Source of the DNA: Gaiellaceae bacterium
GTDB lineage: Bacteria; Actinomycetota; Thermoleophilia; Gaiellales; Gaiellaceae
Direction of reading: 5' to 3'
Assembly (NCBI GenBank): GCA_030446625.1
Contig: JAUJMY010000008.1
Span: 27,449-91,448, forward strand
Length of the DNA stretch: 64,000 bases
Each line of letters opens with the position of its first letter. The first letter of the stretch is position 1. Shown in pieces: positions 46,729 to 55,892 of the stretch. A model generated the notes under the pieces. The model was given only the letters and a program-made list of their open reading frames with translations. It was not told the DNA's origin and did no database searches. Position numbers and translations under genes: made by a program.

Positions 46729-47210
46729 TCAGCGCGAGGGGCGCAACCCCGCCAAGGTGACCGCGACGAGCCTACGCACAGCCGCGGCGGAACGAAGACC
46801 CACGGCTGCGCCCAGCGCATGGAGGCAGTAGGCGGCGAGTTCCTCCGGCGCTACGTCGTCGCGAACGTCGCCCTTCGCCGCCGCTTCCGCCACCAGGTCG
46901 CGGATCAAGTGCGCCAGTTGCTGTTCTGCGCGCGCAACGTGCGCGCCCCGGTGCAGGAGTGCTGCCAGTGCGGCGTCGTGGCGTCCCCGACGGTGCGAGA
47001 TGAGCGCGTACGCCTCGAGGACGGCGTGAAGCCGCTCCCGCGCATCGCCCGCGCCGTGCCGGAGCTCGTCGAGGTGCTCCAGGTGCGGTGACATGCCGTT
47101 CGTGCCACGCGTCCAGGACCGCTTCGACGTCGGGGAAGTACCTATACAGCGTCGCGCGTGCTACCCCTGCCGTGTCGGCGGCGGCGAAGCTCGCTAGCGC
47201 TCGCCTAGGG
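46729..47210 (-). pseudogene. TetR-family regulator, frameshifted and N-terminally incomplete
   Basis: One frame gives only the end of the HTH, AGVARATLYRYFPDVEAVLDAWHERH. After a one-base shift near 47094 the ligand-binding domain runs SPHLEHLDELRHGAGDARERL, ALISHRRGRHDAALAALLHRG and ending LGAAVGLRSAAAVRRLVAVTLAGLRPS. The first ~25 residues of a normal TetR HTH are replaced by unrelated sequence. Divergent from the chromate transporter. Confidence 0.75.
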
Positions 47211-47222
47211 TTGCCGGCTGTG

Positions 47223-48500
47223 ATGGTGGAACGGCCGGCTGCGGAGGCGGGCGTCGGGGCTGTGAGTGAAGCACCGACCGAGGCGCAGGCTTTTCGTTTC
47301 TGGCTGAAGCTGGGGATGATCAGCTTCGGCGGGCCGGCCGGGCAGATCGCGATCATGCATGACGAGCTGGTCGACCGGCGGCGCTGGATTTCGGAGCGCC
47401 GCTTCCTCCATGCGCTGAACTTCTGCATGGCGCTGCCCGGGCCGGAGGCACAACAGCTCGCGTCCTACATCGGCTACTCGATGTACGGGGTCCGGGGAGC
47501 GATCACAGCCGGGGGGCTGTTCGTGTTGCCGTCGTTCGTACTTCTCTGCGCCATGAGCGCCGTCTATGCCACGTACGGCGAAGTAGCGGCGATCGCAGGC
47601 GTCGTTCGCGGATTGGGTGCCGCCGTGATCGCTCTAATCGCGGCAGCCGTCCTCCGCATCGGCGGACGGGTGATCAAGACTCCCGCGGCGGTGGCGATGG
47701 CGGCTGTCGCGTTCGGCCTACTGCTCGCGGGCGTTCCGTTTCCCGCGATCGTCGCTGCGGCGGCGCTCACGGGCTACGTCGTGGGACGCACGAGGCCGGC
47801 CCTGCTCGGCAAGGGCTCGAGTCACGGAGACGGCGGGCCCGAGGACGTGCGAGCCGAGAGCGGACGGTGGCGGCAATTCGTGAAGACGATCCTTATCTGG
47901 CTCGTCCCTGTCGCGCTGTTGCTCTTGGTCGGTGGGCTCGTGGCGGAGCTCGCCGGATTCTTCACACTCGCGGCGCTCGTCACCTTCGGCGGCGCGTACG
48001 CGGTCCTTCCCTTTGTCGCGGAAGCGGCGGTGGAACGGTTCTGCTGGCTCTCCGCCGAGGACATGGTCGCGGGTTTGGCGCTAGGGGAATCAACGCCGGG
48101 GCCGCTGATAATGGTGAACACGTTCGTCGGTTTCCTTGCCGGCTACAACGTCGAGGGCGGACTCTTGTGGGGACTGGCAGGCGCGTCGATCGCGACGCTT
48201 TGTACGTTCGTCCCCTCGTTCGTCTTCATCCTCAGCGGGGCGCCGCTTATCGACCGCATCCGCACAACAGGCGCGTTCTCCGCGGCGCTCAACGGCATCA
48301 CCATCGCGGTGGTCGGCGTGATCGGCGCGCTGGCAGTCTTCGTCGCCCGCCACGCCGCCTTCAGCGGGGGCGAGCCGGATTGGCTAGTCATCGCGGTCAC
48401 GGCGGCGGCATTCGTCGCGGTGGTGCGGTATCGGGTCGGCGTCGTGAGCATCGTCGCCTCGTGCGCGGCGGTGGGGCTCGTCGCCGGCTTGCTGAGTTAG
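47223..48500 (+). CDS. chrA: Chromate transporter ChrA (long form)
   Basis: 425 residues with two CHR halves. First half: FWLKLGMISFGGPAGQIAIMHDELVDRRRWISERRFLHALNFCMALPGPEAQQLASYIGY. Second half: FTLAALVTFGGAYAVLPFVAEAAVERFCWLSAEDMVAGLALGESTPGPLIMVNTFVGFLAGY. About ten TM helices. Exports chromate, with sulfate antagonism, in characterised members. ATG chosen over an upstream GTG frame that overlaps the TetR remnant. Converges with the nucleotidyltransferase gene (3-bp overlap). Confidence 0.95.
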   Translation: MVERPAAEAGVGAVSEAPTEAQAFRFWLKLGMISFGGPAGQIAIMHDELVDRRRWISERRFLHALNFCMALPGPEAQQLASYIGYSMYGVRGAITAGGLFVLPSFVLLCAMSAVYATYGEVAAIAGVVRGLGAAVIALIAAAVLRIGGRVIKTPAAVAMAAVAFGLLLAGVPFPAIVAAAALTGYVVGRTRPALLGKGSSHGDGGPEDVRAESGRWRQFVKTILIWLVPVALLLLVGGLVAELAGFFTLAALVTFGGAYAVLPFVAEAAVERFCWLSAEDMVAGLALGESTPGPLIMVNTFVGFLAGYNVEGGLLWGLAGASIATLCTFVPSFVFILSGAPLIDRIRTTGAFSAALNGITIAVVGVIGALAVFVARHAAFSGGEPDWLVIAVTAAAFVAVVRYRVGVVSIVASCAAVGLVAGLLS

Positions 48501-48911
48501 ACCGGCGTTATCGGGGCGGCCAGCTCGGTGCCCCGGCGCCATGCCTTCAGCGACCTGTAGGTCGTTCAGGTACGAGTCGTAGAGGTCGGCGACCTCGTCG
48601 CGCGCAACCGCCCGCGCCTCCTCGACGACCGCGGCAAGCTTCCCACTCTCGTCGTAGACGATTCGAGCGTGCGCGAGCGCGGGCGTGAACCAGCGCGTCG
48701 GATGCCGCACCGCCTCGAGCGTCGTCGGGATCAGGTCGACGCGGCCGTGCCGCTCTTTCGCGCGCGTCGGCAGGTCGCGAAAAACGTAGAGCACGTCGAG
48801 GTCGGACTCCTCGTCAGCTGTGTCCGAGGCGTGAGAGCCGATGACGACCACGCCTACGACGGCTGGATCGGCTCGCGCCTCGGCAACGAGCTCCTCGAGC
48901 TCACGGTGCAC
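48497..48911 (-). CDS. Nucleotidyltransferase-domain protein, frameshifted near its end
   Basis: VVGVVVIGSHASDTADEESDLDVLYVF is the G-S-x(n)-D-x-D motif of Pol-beta-type minimal nucleotidyltransferases. DLIPTTLEAVRHPTRWFTPALAHARIVYDES and EVADLYDSYLNDL follow. At ~48557 the natural ending RSLKAWRRGTELAAPI appears only after a one-base shift and stops just at the chrA end. The unshifted frame runs on antisense into chrA, so the gene is likely damaged or mis-sequenced at its last 25 residues. Confidence 0.75.
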
Positions 48912-49013
48912 GTTGCATATCTACCGCTTTGACGTTCCCGCGTTCGTCTGCCTGCGTTGACCGGCTGCACGAGCGGACGTACCATCGGCGGGCGATGCCT
49001 ACGGTGATCTTCC

Positions 49014-49763
49014 GTGGCCGGACACCGCGCGCGATGCGCGCGGCCCGGCCGGCCGCGTAGCCAGCACTTCCTTCGATCCGAACGCCTCGCCTCGGCGCTC
49101 GTCCGCGACGCGCGGATCTCCTCGGACGACCTCGTACTCGACCTCGGCGCCGGGAGCGGCAGACTCACGGATGCTCTCGCGCGCTCCGCGGCGCGCGTCG
49201 TCGCTGTAGAGCTCGACCCTCGGTGGGCGGCACACCTCCGAGGACGATGGCCGAACGTAACGGTCGTCGAAGGAGACGCGGCGCAAATGGTGCTGCCGCC
49301 CGAGCCGTTTCGAGTCGTCGCGAACCTGCCGTTCGACCGCACGACGGACATCCTCCGCCATCTCCTCGACGACCCGCGAACGCGGCTCGCCCGCGCCGAC
49401 GTCGTCGTGGAATGGGACGTCGCCGTCAAGCGGGCGGTGCCGTGGCCGAGCACGCTGAACAGCGTCCTGTGGAGCGCGTGGTACCGCTTCGCGCTCGTCC
49501 GTCGTCTGCCGGCGAGCGCCTTCGAGCCGCGGCCGCGAGTCGATGCTGGCGTCCTCGCGATCGAGCGGCGGAGCGTCGCGCTCGTCGATGATGCGCAGTG
49601 GCAGTCGTACCGCGCGTTCGTCGCGTCGGGGTTCCGGCGGGGCGTGAAGTTCGTCGCGTCTCCGGCTGTGCTGCGAAGCCTTCGGCTCTGCAGCGCGTTG
49701 CCGCGCGATCTCGACGCCTACCAGTGGGCCGAGCTCTTCAACGCCCGTGGGCGGCCGATGTAG
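49014..49763 (+). CDS. Erm/KsgA-type rRNA adenine dimethyltransferase
   Basis: 249 residues from GTG. SQHFLRSERLASALVRDARIS opening, motif I VLDLGAGSGRLTDALA, E66 in VVAVELDPRW, and N-L-P-F (104-107), the catalytic N-x-P-F/Y of N6-adenine methyltransferases. Further: LARADVVVEWDVAVKRAVPWPSTLNSV and a C-terminal helical lobe (VASGFRRGVKFVASPAVLRSL). Sequence and size resemble the Erm group (23S rRNA A2058) more than housekeeping KsgA. Could confer macrolide-lincosamide-streptogramin B resistance; function not proven by sequence. Confidence 0.85.
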   Translation: MAGHRARCARPGRPRSQHFLRSERLASALVRDARISSDDLVLDLGAGSGRLTDALARSAARVVAVELDPRWAAHLRGRWPNVTVVEGDAAQMVLPPEPFRVVANLPFDRTTDILRHLLDDPRTRLARADVVVEWDVAVKRAVPWPSTLNSVLWSAWYRFALVRRLPASAFEPRPRVDAGVLAIERRSVALVDDAQWQSYRAFVASGFRRGVKFVASPAVLRSLRLCSALPRDLDAYQWAELFNARGRPM

Positions 49764-49820
49764 CCGGCGCACGGCGGTAGCGCGCCCGCGGCTCCTGCGC
49801 CGACGAGCGTCGGCCGGTTC

Positions 49821-51002
49821 TCACGGCCGCAGGAGGACCTTGATCATGCCGTCCTCTTTCTTCTGGAAGCGCTCGTAGGCCGACGGCGCGTCGTCGAGCG
49901 GCAGCGTGTGCGTCGCGAGGTCGCGCGTCCCGAGCGGGTCGTCGTCGCCGAGGAGCGGCATGATCTCGTCGATCCAGTGCTTCACGTGCGCCTGGCCCAT
50001 GCGGATGGCGATCCCTTTGTCGAACGCCTTCATCATCGGCATCGGGTCCGCCGCGCCGCTGTAGACGCCGGTGATCGAGACGGTGCCGCCCCGCCGGACG
50101 GTGCTGATCGCCTCGTGGAGCGCCGAGAGACGGTCGACGCCGGCGCGCTCGGAGAGCCACGCCGCCACGCGGTCCGGCAGCAGTCCCGTCAGCTTCTGCA
50201 TCGCCTCCGGCACGGGTGCTCCGTGCGCCTCCATCCCCACCGCGTCGATCACCGAGTCGGGGCCTCGGCCGTCGGTCAGCTCCTGGACGGTCGCTGCGAC
50301 GTCCTCGACCTCCTCGAGGTTCACCGTCTCGATCCCGTGCCGCTGCGCCATCTCCAGCCGCTCCGGCACGAGGTCGGTCGCGATCACGCGTCCGGCGCCG
50401 CGGTGCTTGGCGATGCGCGCGCACATCTGGCCGATCGGTCCGAGGCCGAAGACGGCGACGGAGCCGCCCTCGGGAATCTCGGCGAACTCGACTGCCTGCC
50501 ACGACGTCGGCAGCACGTCGGAGAGGTAGACGAACCGCTCGTCGGGCAGTCCTTCCGGGACCTTGATCGGCCCGAAGTGCGCCTGCGGCACGCGCAGGTA
50601 CTCGGCCTGGCCGCCGGGCACCCGTCCGTAGAGCTTCGTGTAGCCGAAGAGCGCGGCGCCCTTGTCGTGCTCGCGCACCTGCGTCGTCTCGCACTGCGCG
50701 TAGAGGCCGCGGTCGCACATCCAGCAGCGGCCGCACACGATGTTGAAGGGCACCACGACGCGGTCGCCCGGCGCGATCTGCTTCACCTCAGGACCGACCT
50801 CCTCCACGATCCCGATCGGCTCGTGGCCGAGGATGTCGCCCTCCTCCATGTACATCCCGAGCACGCCGTACAGGTGGAGGTCCGAGCCGCAGATGCCGCT
50901 GGAGGTGACGCGGATGATCGCGTCGGTCGGCTCCCGCATCGACGGGTCCGGGACCTGCTCGACGCGCACGTCTTCCTTGCCGTGCCACACGACGGCCTTC
51001 AC
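49821..51002 (-). CDS. Zinc-dependent alcohol dehydrogenase, formaldehyde-dehydrogenase-like
   Basis: 393 residues from GTG. Catalytic zinc SSGICGSDLHLYG and GHEPIGIVEEVG; structural zinc cysteines in VCGRCWMCDRGLYAQCE. NAD domain SVAVFGLGPIGQMCARIAKHRGAGRVIATDLVPERLEMA. The insert-bearing plan with RVPGGQAEYLRVPQAHFGPIKVP resembles glutathione-independent formaldehyde dehydrogenase and related enzymes. NAD(P) oxidation of formaldehyde or another small aldehyde/alcohol would fit the C1 theme. Confidence 0.9.
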   Translation of the reverse strand: MKAVVWHGKEDVRVEQVPDPSMREPTDAIIRVTSSGICGSDLHLYGVLGMYMEEGDILGHEPIGIVEEVGPEVKQIAPGDRVVVPFNIVCGRCWMCDRGLYAQCETTQVREHDKGAALFGYTKLYGRVPGGQAEYLRVPQAHFGPIKVPEGLPDERFVYLSDVLPTSWQAVEFAEIPEGGSVAVFGLGPIGQMCARIAKHRGAGRVIATDLVPERLEMAQRHGIETVNLEEVEDVAATVQELTDGRGPDSVIDAVGMEAHGAPVPEAMQKLTGLLPDRVAAWLSERAGVDRLSALHEAISTVRRGGTVSITGVYSGAADPMPMMKAFDKGIAIRMGQAHVKHWIDEIMPLLGDDDPLGTRDLATHTLPLDDAPSAYERFQKKEDGMIKVLLRP

Positions 51003-51223
51003 TCCCGCGCTCCCTCCACTCGCATCGCCGCGGGGCTCCCGGCTGCAAGCGGGCTACCCGTGATCCGCGGCGGCAAACACAGACGTGCGGCGGTCGGTAG
51101 GTGAGCCGCGGAGCGAACGCGAACGGATCTCGGGCCGCGCAGCGCGGCTCGCTGGCGGCACACGCAGCCGAGGCTGCGACAGCAGCGCCGCTGCGGGTGG
51201 CGCGCGCGCGTACACTTCAAAAA

Positions 51224-52153
51224 ATGAAGCCGATCGGGATCCTGTACGAGCACCCGCAGTGGTTCGTGCCGCTCTTCGACGAGCTGAGCAGCCGCGGCGT
51301 CCCATACGAGCCGATCGACGCCGCGCGTCATTCCTTCGACCCGGGCGCGCGCCACAGCCCGTACTCGCTCGTCGTCAACCGGATGAGCCCGTCGGCGTGG
51401 ACGCGCGGCCACGGCGGCGCCATCTTTCACTCGCTGCACTACCTCGCGTGGCTCGACCGCATCGGCGCGAACGTCCTCAACGGGTACGAGGCCTACCGCC
51501 TCGAGCTCTCGAAGGCCGCGCAGTGCGCGCTGTTCGCGTCGCTCGACGTCCGCTTTCCGCGCACCCGCGTCGTCAACTCGGCGGGCGCCGCGGCGGCGGC
51601 CGGCACCGACCTGCGCTTCCCCGTGCTCGTCAAGCCGAACATCGGCGGGAGCGGCGCGGGCATCCGGTCCTTCGGAACGCCGGACGAGCTCGCTGCCGCC
51701 GAGCTCGTGCCGGGTCTCGACGGGACGATGCTCGTCCAGGAGCAGCTGCCGGCAGCAGGCGGCGCCGTCGTGCGCGTCGAGATCCTCGGCGGCGAGCTCC
51801 TGTATGCGATCCGTCTTCTGCTCGCCCCGGACAGCTTCAACCTCTGCCCCGCCGACTACTGCGAGTTGCCCGGCGTCGCCGCCGGGTTCGCGGGGCGCGG
51901 GGCGCCGATCGAGGCCTACGAGCCGCCCGACGAGATCGTCGAGCAGGCAAAGCGCATCGTCGCCGCGGCCGGCATCGACGTCGGCGGCGTCGAGTATCTC
52001 GTGAACGCGGACGACAGCGAGGCGTACTTCTACGACGTGAACGTCCTCTCGAACTTCGTCGCGAACGCGCCCGAGGTCGTCGGGCTCGACCCGTTCGTCG
52101 ACCTCGCCGATCTGATTCTCGCCCGAGCCGGCGCGCAGACGGTCGCCGCGTAG
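51224..52153 (+). CDS. ATP-grasp ligase of unknown substrate
   Basis: 309 residues from ATG, with an A-run just before. N-terminal domain: GILYEHPQWFVPLFDELSSRGVPYEPIDAARHSF. ATP-grasp core: FPRTRVVNSAGAAAAAGTDLRFPVLVKPNIGGSGAGIRSF, VQEQLPAAGGAVVRVEILGG, and the Mg-binding end EAYFYDVNVLSNFVANAPEVVGLDPF. RimK-like fold, so it probably joins an amino acid or amine to a carboxylate. Divergent from the dehydrogenase; no partner gene reveals the substrate. Confidence 0.85.
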   Translation: MKPIGILYEHPQWFVPLFDELSSRGVPYEPIDAARHSFDPGARHSPYSLVVNRMSPSAWTRGHGGAIFHSLHYLAWLDRIGANVLNGYEAYRLELSKAAQCALFASLDVRFPRTRVVNSAGAAAAAGTDLRFPVLVKPNIGGSGAGIRSFGTPDELAAAELVPGLDGTMLVQEQLPAAGGAVVRVEILGGELLYAIRLLLAPDSFNLCPADYCELPGVAAGFAGRGAPIEAYEPPDEIVEQAKRIVAAAGIDVGGVEYLVNADDSEAYFYDVNVLSNFVANAPEVVGLDPFVDLADLILARAGAQTVAA

Positions 52154-52200
52154 ACCGGACGAATCACCGGGGCGCCGCGTCCCTCCGCGCAGCCGTCGCG

Positions 52201-53220
52201 TCACCGCGTCGCGCGGCGTCTCTGTGCCAGAACTGAGGCACCGAGCGCCGCAGTGAGCAAGAGTCGCTTGCGCACGGGGTGCTGTTCGATGTGACGCGTG
52301 TAGAGGCTTCTCGAAAACGCGGCGCGCCCGTAGCTGCCGGTTGTGGAGCCGTTCGCGGGGCCGGATGTCCAGAGGTTGCCGGTGCCGGTGTCCGGGCGAC
52401 TGCTGCGCTGGCGCTTGAACGCTTGCCCGCCCGCCAGGAGGAGGCGCTCCGTCAGCGCCGGCGCGAGGCGCTCCGACACGGTCAGTGCCTTGCCCCCGCC
52501 ACCGACGACGATCTCCCGCACGGTGTGCTCGGCGGCGTGGACGATCGCCTCCGCCACGGCATGCGGACGATAGATCGGCGGGATGGGCGCAGGGCGAACG
52601 CCGAGCCGCGACGTCGCGTTGTCGAACAGGGGCGTGTCGACCGACGAGGGCAAGATCGTCGTGACGCCGATCCCTGCTCGCTCGCCCTCGAGCTCCATCC
52701 GGAGGGAGTCCATAAGGCCGACGACCCCGTACTTCGCGGCGCAATACGGGCCCTGGAGGGGAACGGCGCGTCGGCCCTGCACCGACGCGATCGCGATGAT
52801 CGCCCCCGAACCGCGTCGCCGGAGGTGCGGCAGCGCGGCCTTGATCCCGTGTACGTGCCCGATCAGGTCGATCTCGATCGTTCGCGTGATCTCCTCGACC
52901 GACAGCTCCTCGATCAACCCATAGGCCGACACGGCAGCGCCGTTGATCCACGTGTCGATGCGACCGAACGTGGCGATCGCCTGTGCGGCAAGCGTCTGCA
53001 CCTGCTCCCAGTCAGTGACGTCCGTCGGCACCGCGAGCGCGCGTCCACCGAGACTCTCGACCTCGCGCGCTGCCTTCTCGAGCGCGTCGGCGCCACGCGC
53101 CGCCAGGACGGCGCTGCCGCCGCGCCGCCCCACCTCGAGGGCGGTCTTGAGGCCGATGCCCGAGGAACCGCCGGTGATCACGAGGACTTGCTCCGCGATC
53201 GGCCTCCGCCCGGCTGTCAT
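52201..53220 (-). CDS. SDR-family oxidoreductase with C-terminal extension
   Basis: 339 residues from ATG. VLVITGGSSGIGLKTALEVGRRG (T-G-x3-G-x-G) and INGAAVSAYGLIEELS; active-site S-x(n)-YCAAKYG with the usual Tyr-x3-Lys. After ~250 residues an extension (RQSSRPDTGTGNLWTSGPANG, then a basic tail) appears, as in several classical SDRs of unknown substrate. Converges on the ATP-grasp gene. Confidence 0.9.
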   Translation of the reverse strand: MTAGRRPIAEQVLVITGGSSGIGLKTALEVGRRGGSAVLAARGADALEKAAREVESLGGRALAVPTDVTDWEQVQTLAAQAIATFGRIDTWINGAAVSAYGLIEELSVEEITRTIEIDLIGHVHGIKAALPHLRRRGSGAIIAIASVQGRRAVPLQGPYCAAKYGVVGLMDSLRMELEGERAGIGVTTILPSSVDTPLFDNATSRLGVRPAPIPPIYRPHAVAEAIVHAAEHTVREIVVGGGGKALTVSERLAPALTERLLLAGGQAFKRQRSSRPDTGTGNLWTSGPANGSTTGSYGRAAFSRSLYTRHIEQHPVRKRLLLTAALGASVLAQRRRATR

Positions 53221-53461
53221 GTTACGCCCTCGGCCGGTGCCTCGGCGGTCACCGGGTTGTGACATTCGAGGAACGGAACAACGGCGGCGACGAACTCATC
53301 CGGCCGCTCGACGTGCGAATCAGGGATCACGACGAGCGGTTCTCCGTTAGTGCCTGCACGTCGTCACCGTCATCCATCCACTCGCGGGCGTGCGCGCGTG
53401 TCGGTCGCAACAGCCGCGGCGTGACGGTTGCCACTTCGAGCGCGCTCACTCCGCCCCCGCT

Positions 53462-53956
53462 CTAGAAGACGACGTTCGAGCCCCCGCCGGAGTGCAACAG
53501 CCCGTAGAGAACGCCCGTCACCGCCCCGAAGGCGAGGTGCCCGACGAGCGAGGTCGCGACGTCGAGCCCGCCGTAGTTCTTGTACGCGAATCCCTGGCGA
53601 CGCTCCTCACCCGTGTCCGGGTCCTGCGACGGGAGCATCGCAACGATCGGGCCGGCGAGCGTGTAGTGCACGAGCGCGCCGACGAGCCCCCAGACGAGCA
53701 GGTTGCCGTCGATCCCGAGCAGGTCGAAGCCAAGCGCGTACACGACCGCGATCGCCGCAGCGAGCAGCTGGTGGAAGACCATTCCGACGAGGTACGTGCC
53801 GGTGCCGTTGTTCCGCAGCCCGAACATCCGCCCCCAGGTCCGAAAGATGTTCTGCTTGACCGGCAACCCGAGCGCCTTCTGGAGGTACACCGGCCCCTCC
53901 ATGATCGCTCCGGCGATGAAACCGGCGAGGATGGCAGGCCAAAGCTCGAACTCCAT
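53462..53956 (-). CDS. Integral membrane protein of unknown function
   Basis: 164 residues. Opening MEFELWPAILAGFIAGAIMEGPVYLQKALG, two central helices (YLVGMVFHQLLAAAIAVVYALGFDLLG and LLVWGLVGALVHYTLAGPIVAML), a hydrophilic loop with QDPDTGEERRQGFAYKNYGG, and a last helix SLVGHLAFGAVTGVLYGLLHSG. The start plan resembles YagU-type proteins. 240 bp upstream of SDR and downstream 437 bp gap; no operon partner. Confidence 0.8.
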   Translation of the reverse strand: MEFELWPAILAGFIAGAIMEGPVYLQKALGLPVKQNIFRTWGRMFGLRNNGTGTYLVGMVFHQLLAAAIAVVYALGFDLLGIDGNLLVWGLVGALVHYTLAGPIVAMLPSQDPDTGEERRQGFAYKNYGGLDVATSLVGHLAFGAVTGVLYGLLHSGGGSNVVF

Positions 53957-54394
53957 GCTCCCCCTTGATCGTTAAGCGAGCCCGCAGCGTTGCTGGAGGC
54001 TCTTGCTTTGACTCGCGGACGCCGGATTCGTTACAGGGCGCCGCGCCGTTCGGCGCCTGCGGCGACCTCGCGTGGCGCGACAGCACATCGTTCCTTGCGC
54101 GTCGAGGGCCGCGCGACGCGGAGTCGTCACCGCGTATGAACGACGATCGCCGCACCGAGTCTCCTTCGGCCGGCGACGCGCGAAAAGCGCGACCGCGCGC
54201 GGAGATTGCTGCCAAGGGCGAACGTGCAGTTCCTGCTGGCTCGGCGGCGAGCTCGTCGAGCGGCTCGGCGCCGGCGTCCGCGACGGCGCGAACCTCGAAC
54301 GCGCCGAGTTCGCTCACGCAGCCGTCGCTCGACGGCGCACCCGACGGCACGGGATCCTGCGCCGACGCGGAGGCCTAGCCGCCCCGGGAGGCGC
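53957..54394. other. Gene-poor stretch
   Basis: A plus frame from ATG 54136 (MNDDRRTESPSAGDARKARP, 80 residues, Ser/Ala-rich) is open but low-complexity. Another frame reads GELVERLGAGVRDGANLERA. Neither has a convincing start plus family, so no gene is called. Confidence 0.4.
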
Positions 54395-55330
54395 TCACAC
54401 GGCCGCGGGACGCTCAGCGAGGATCGCCGTGTAGCGCAGGAACCCGGCGTCGTACGCGGCCTTGATGTAGAGCGCCGCCGCGAACTGCTCCTTGACCATC
54501 CGCGGCGCGCCGGCGCCGACCTGCTTCGCCTTCCAGAGCATCCGCGCCGCCTCCTCGTACGTGAGGTCACTCACCGCGGCAATCGCGCGCTCGTAGCCGA
54601 GCTCCCAGTTCGGGCGCACGCGGTCGTTCAGGTCGTCGGCGGCCAGCACGCGGAGGCCGCTCCCCTCGAGGTACGACGCGTAGTTGCCGGCCGTCTCAAG
54701 GCTCGGCACCGCCCAGAACTGCATGAACGGCCGCAGCACGAGCTCCTCCTGGAGCAGGTTCAGCCCGTCCTGCCTGCACCAGTCGATCAGCAGGAGCCGC
54801 CCTCCAGGGGCAACCACCTGTGCGAGCTGCTCGGTTGCACGTCGCTTGTCCGGGAAGTAGCAGGCCGCGTCCATGCAGGCGACGGCGTCGAACGTCTCGC
54901 CGAGCTCGTCCAGCCGCATCACGTCGTGGTGGAGGAAGCGCAGGTTCGGGCGGCGCCGCTTTCGTGCGTGCGCGAGCTGCGCACGCGAGAGATCCACCCC
55001 GAGCACGTCGCCCTCGGTCGCCACGGCCAGGATTTCGGCGAAGCCGCCGCGGCCGCAGGCGACCTCGAGCACGCGCGTCGCGCGGTCGACCCGGAGCGCC
55101 TCGACGTACCGCGCGTGCGTGCGCGCGAATGCCTCGTCCCACGTCTCGCCCTCGTGCTCGAACACCGCGAAGTGGAAGAAGTCGTGCCAGTGCTCCGCGT
55201 ACAGGTCGGTGACAGCCGCGAACATCGTCTCGACGCTGTCGCGGTAGGCGTCGCGGAAGCGCCGAAGCTCGCGGCCGCCCCGGTCGGGCACGAGGCCGCG
55301 GAGGGATGCGGGTAGAGTCGGCTTCGGCAC
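54395..55330 (-). CDS. SAM-dependent methyltransferase (cyclopropane-synthase/gamma-tocopherol-type)
   Basis: 311 residues from GTG (MPKPTLPASLRGLVPD). LYAEHWHDFFHFAVFEHEGETWDEAFARTHARYVEAL, motif I VLEVACGRGGFAEILA and GVDLSRAQLAHARKR. Also DAVACMDAACYFPDKRRATEQLAQVVAPGGRLLLIDWCRQDGLN, the motif II-III region, followed by a substrate lobe with EELVLRPFMQFWAVPSLETAGNY. It resembles small-molecule methyltransferases, and methylated-quinone or lipid substrates are possible. Lies just downstream of the hydrogenase operon on the same strand. Confidence 0.88.
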   Translation of the reverse strand: MPKPTLPASLRGLVPDRGGRELRRFRDAYRDSVETMFAAVTDLYAEHWHDFFHFAVFEHEGETWDEAFARTHARYVEALRVDRATRVLEVACGRGGFAEILAVATEGDVLGVDLSRAQLAHARKRRRPNLRFLHHDVMRLDELGETFDAVACMDAACYFPDKRRATEQLAQVVAPGGRLLLIDWCRQDGLNLLQEELVLRPFMQFWAVPSLETAGNYASYLEGSGLRVLAADDLNDRVRPNWELGYERAIAAVSDLTYEEAARMLWKAKQVGAGAPRMVKEQFAAALYIKAAYDAGFLRYTAILAERPAAV

Positions 55331-55370
55331 TGCGCGGGACAGGTACCCGCCGCCGCGCGCGCGAATCCGG

Positions 55371-55892
55371 CTACGGCGCGATCGCCGAGGCCGCGCCGCG
55401 CGCGACCGCGGCCGCAGCGAGCGCGGCGACCGTCTCCGCCGCGACGCCCACCGCTCGGGCGACGCGAGGTGAGAGCCCCTCGACGAAGTCGTCGACGACC
55501 TCGGGCTGGCACGCAACGAGAGAGACGTGATCTGGAAGCACGCCGAGCGCCCGCGAGAGGAGGAACACGCGCGACGGCTCGGCGAGGTGGAGGTTCGAGA
55601 AGAGCGCCTGGCGGTCCTCGACCGTGAGTGCATCGGGCTGCGGCACCGACGGCTCGACCACGCAGACGGTTCCGGCGGGACGCTCGAGCTCGGCAGCGTC
55701 GACGACGATGAGGACGTCGTAGTCGTTAATCAGCTCGTAGACGATCGCGAGCCCGCCGGTTCCGGTCTCGATCAGGCGTGTTCCGTCGGGGAGCGCGCCG
55801 CTCGACGCAAGGTGCTCGGCGACGGCGACGCCGAAGCCATCATCTCCGCGAAGGACGTTCCCGACGCACGCGACGAGGACCGTCGGCTTCAC
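55371..55892 (-). CDS. [NiFe]-hydrogenase maturation protease (HyaD/HybD-type), 1
   Basis: 173 residues from GTG overlapping the previous stop. VLVACVGNVLRGDDGFGVAVAEHL is the G-N-x-L-x-x-D-D-G-x-G signature with the nickel-binding Glu replaced by Asp. GTGGLAIVYELINDYDVLIVVDAAE and VSLVACQPEVVDDFVEGLSPRVARAV complete the fold. Removes the C-terminal peptide of the large subunit after nickel insertion. Last gene of the hydrogenase operon. Confidence 0.93.
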   Translation of the reverse strand: MKPTVLVACVGNVLRGDDGFGVAVAEHLASSGALPDGTRLIETGTGGLAIVYELINDYDVLIVVDAAELERPAGTVCVVEPSVPQPDALTVEDRQALFSNLHLAEPSRVFLLSRALGVLPDHVSLVACQPEVVDDFVEGLSPRVARAVGVAAETVAALAAAAVARGAASAIAP

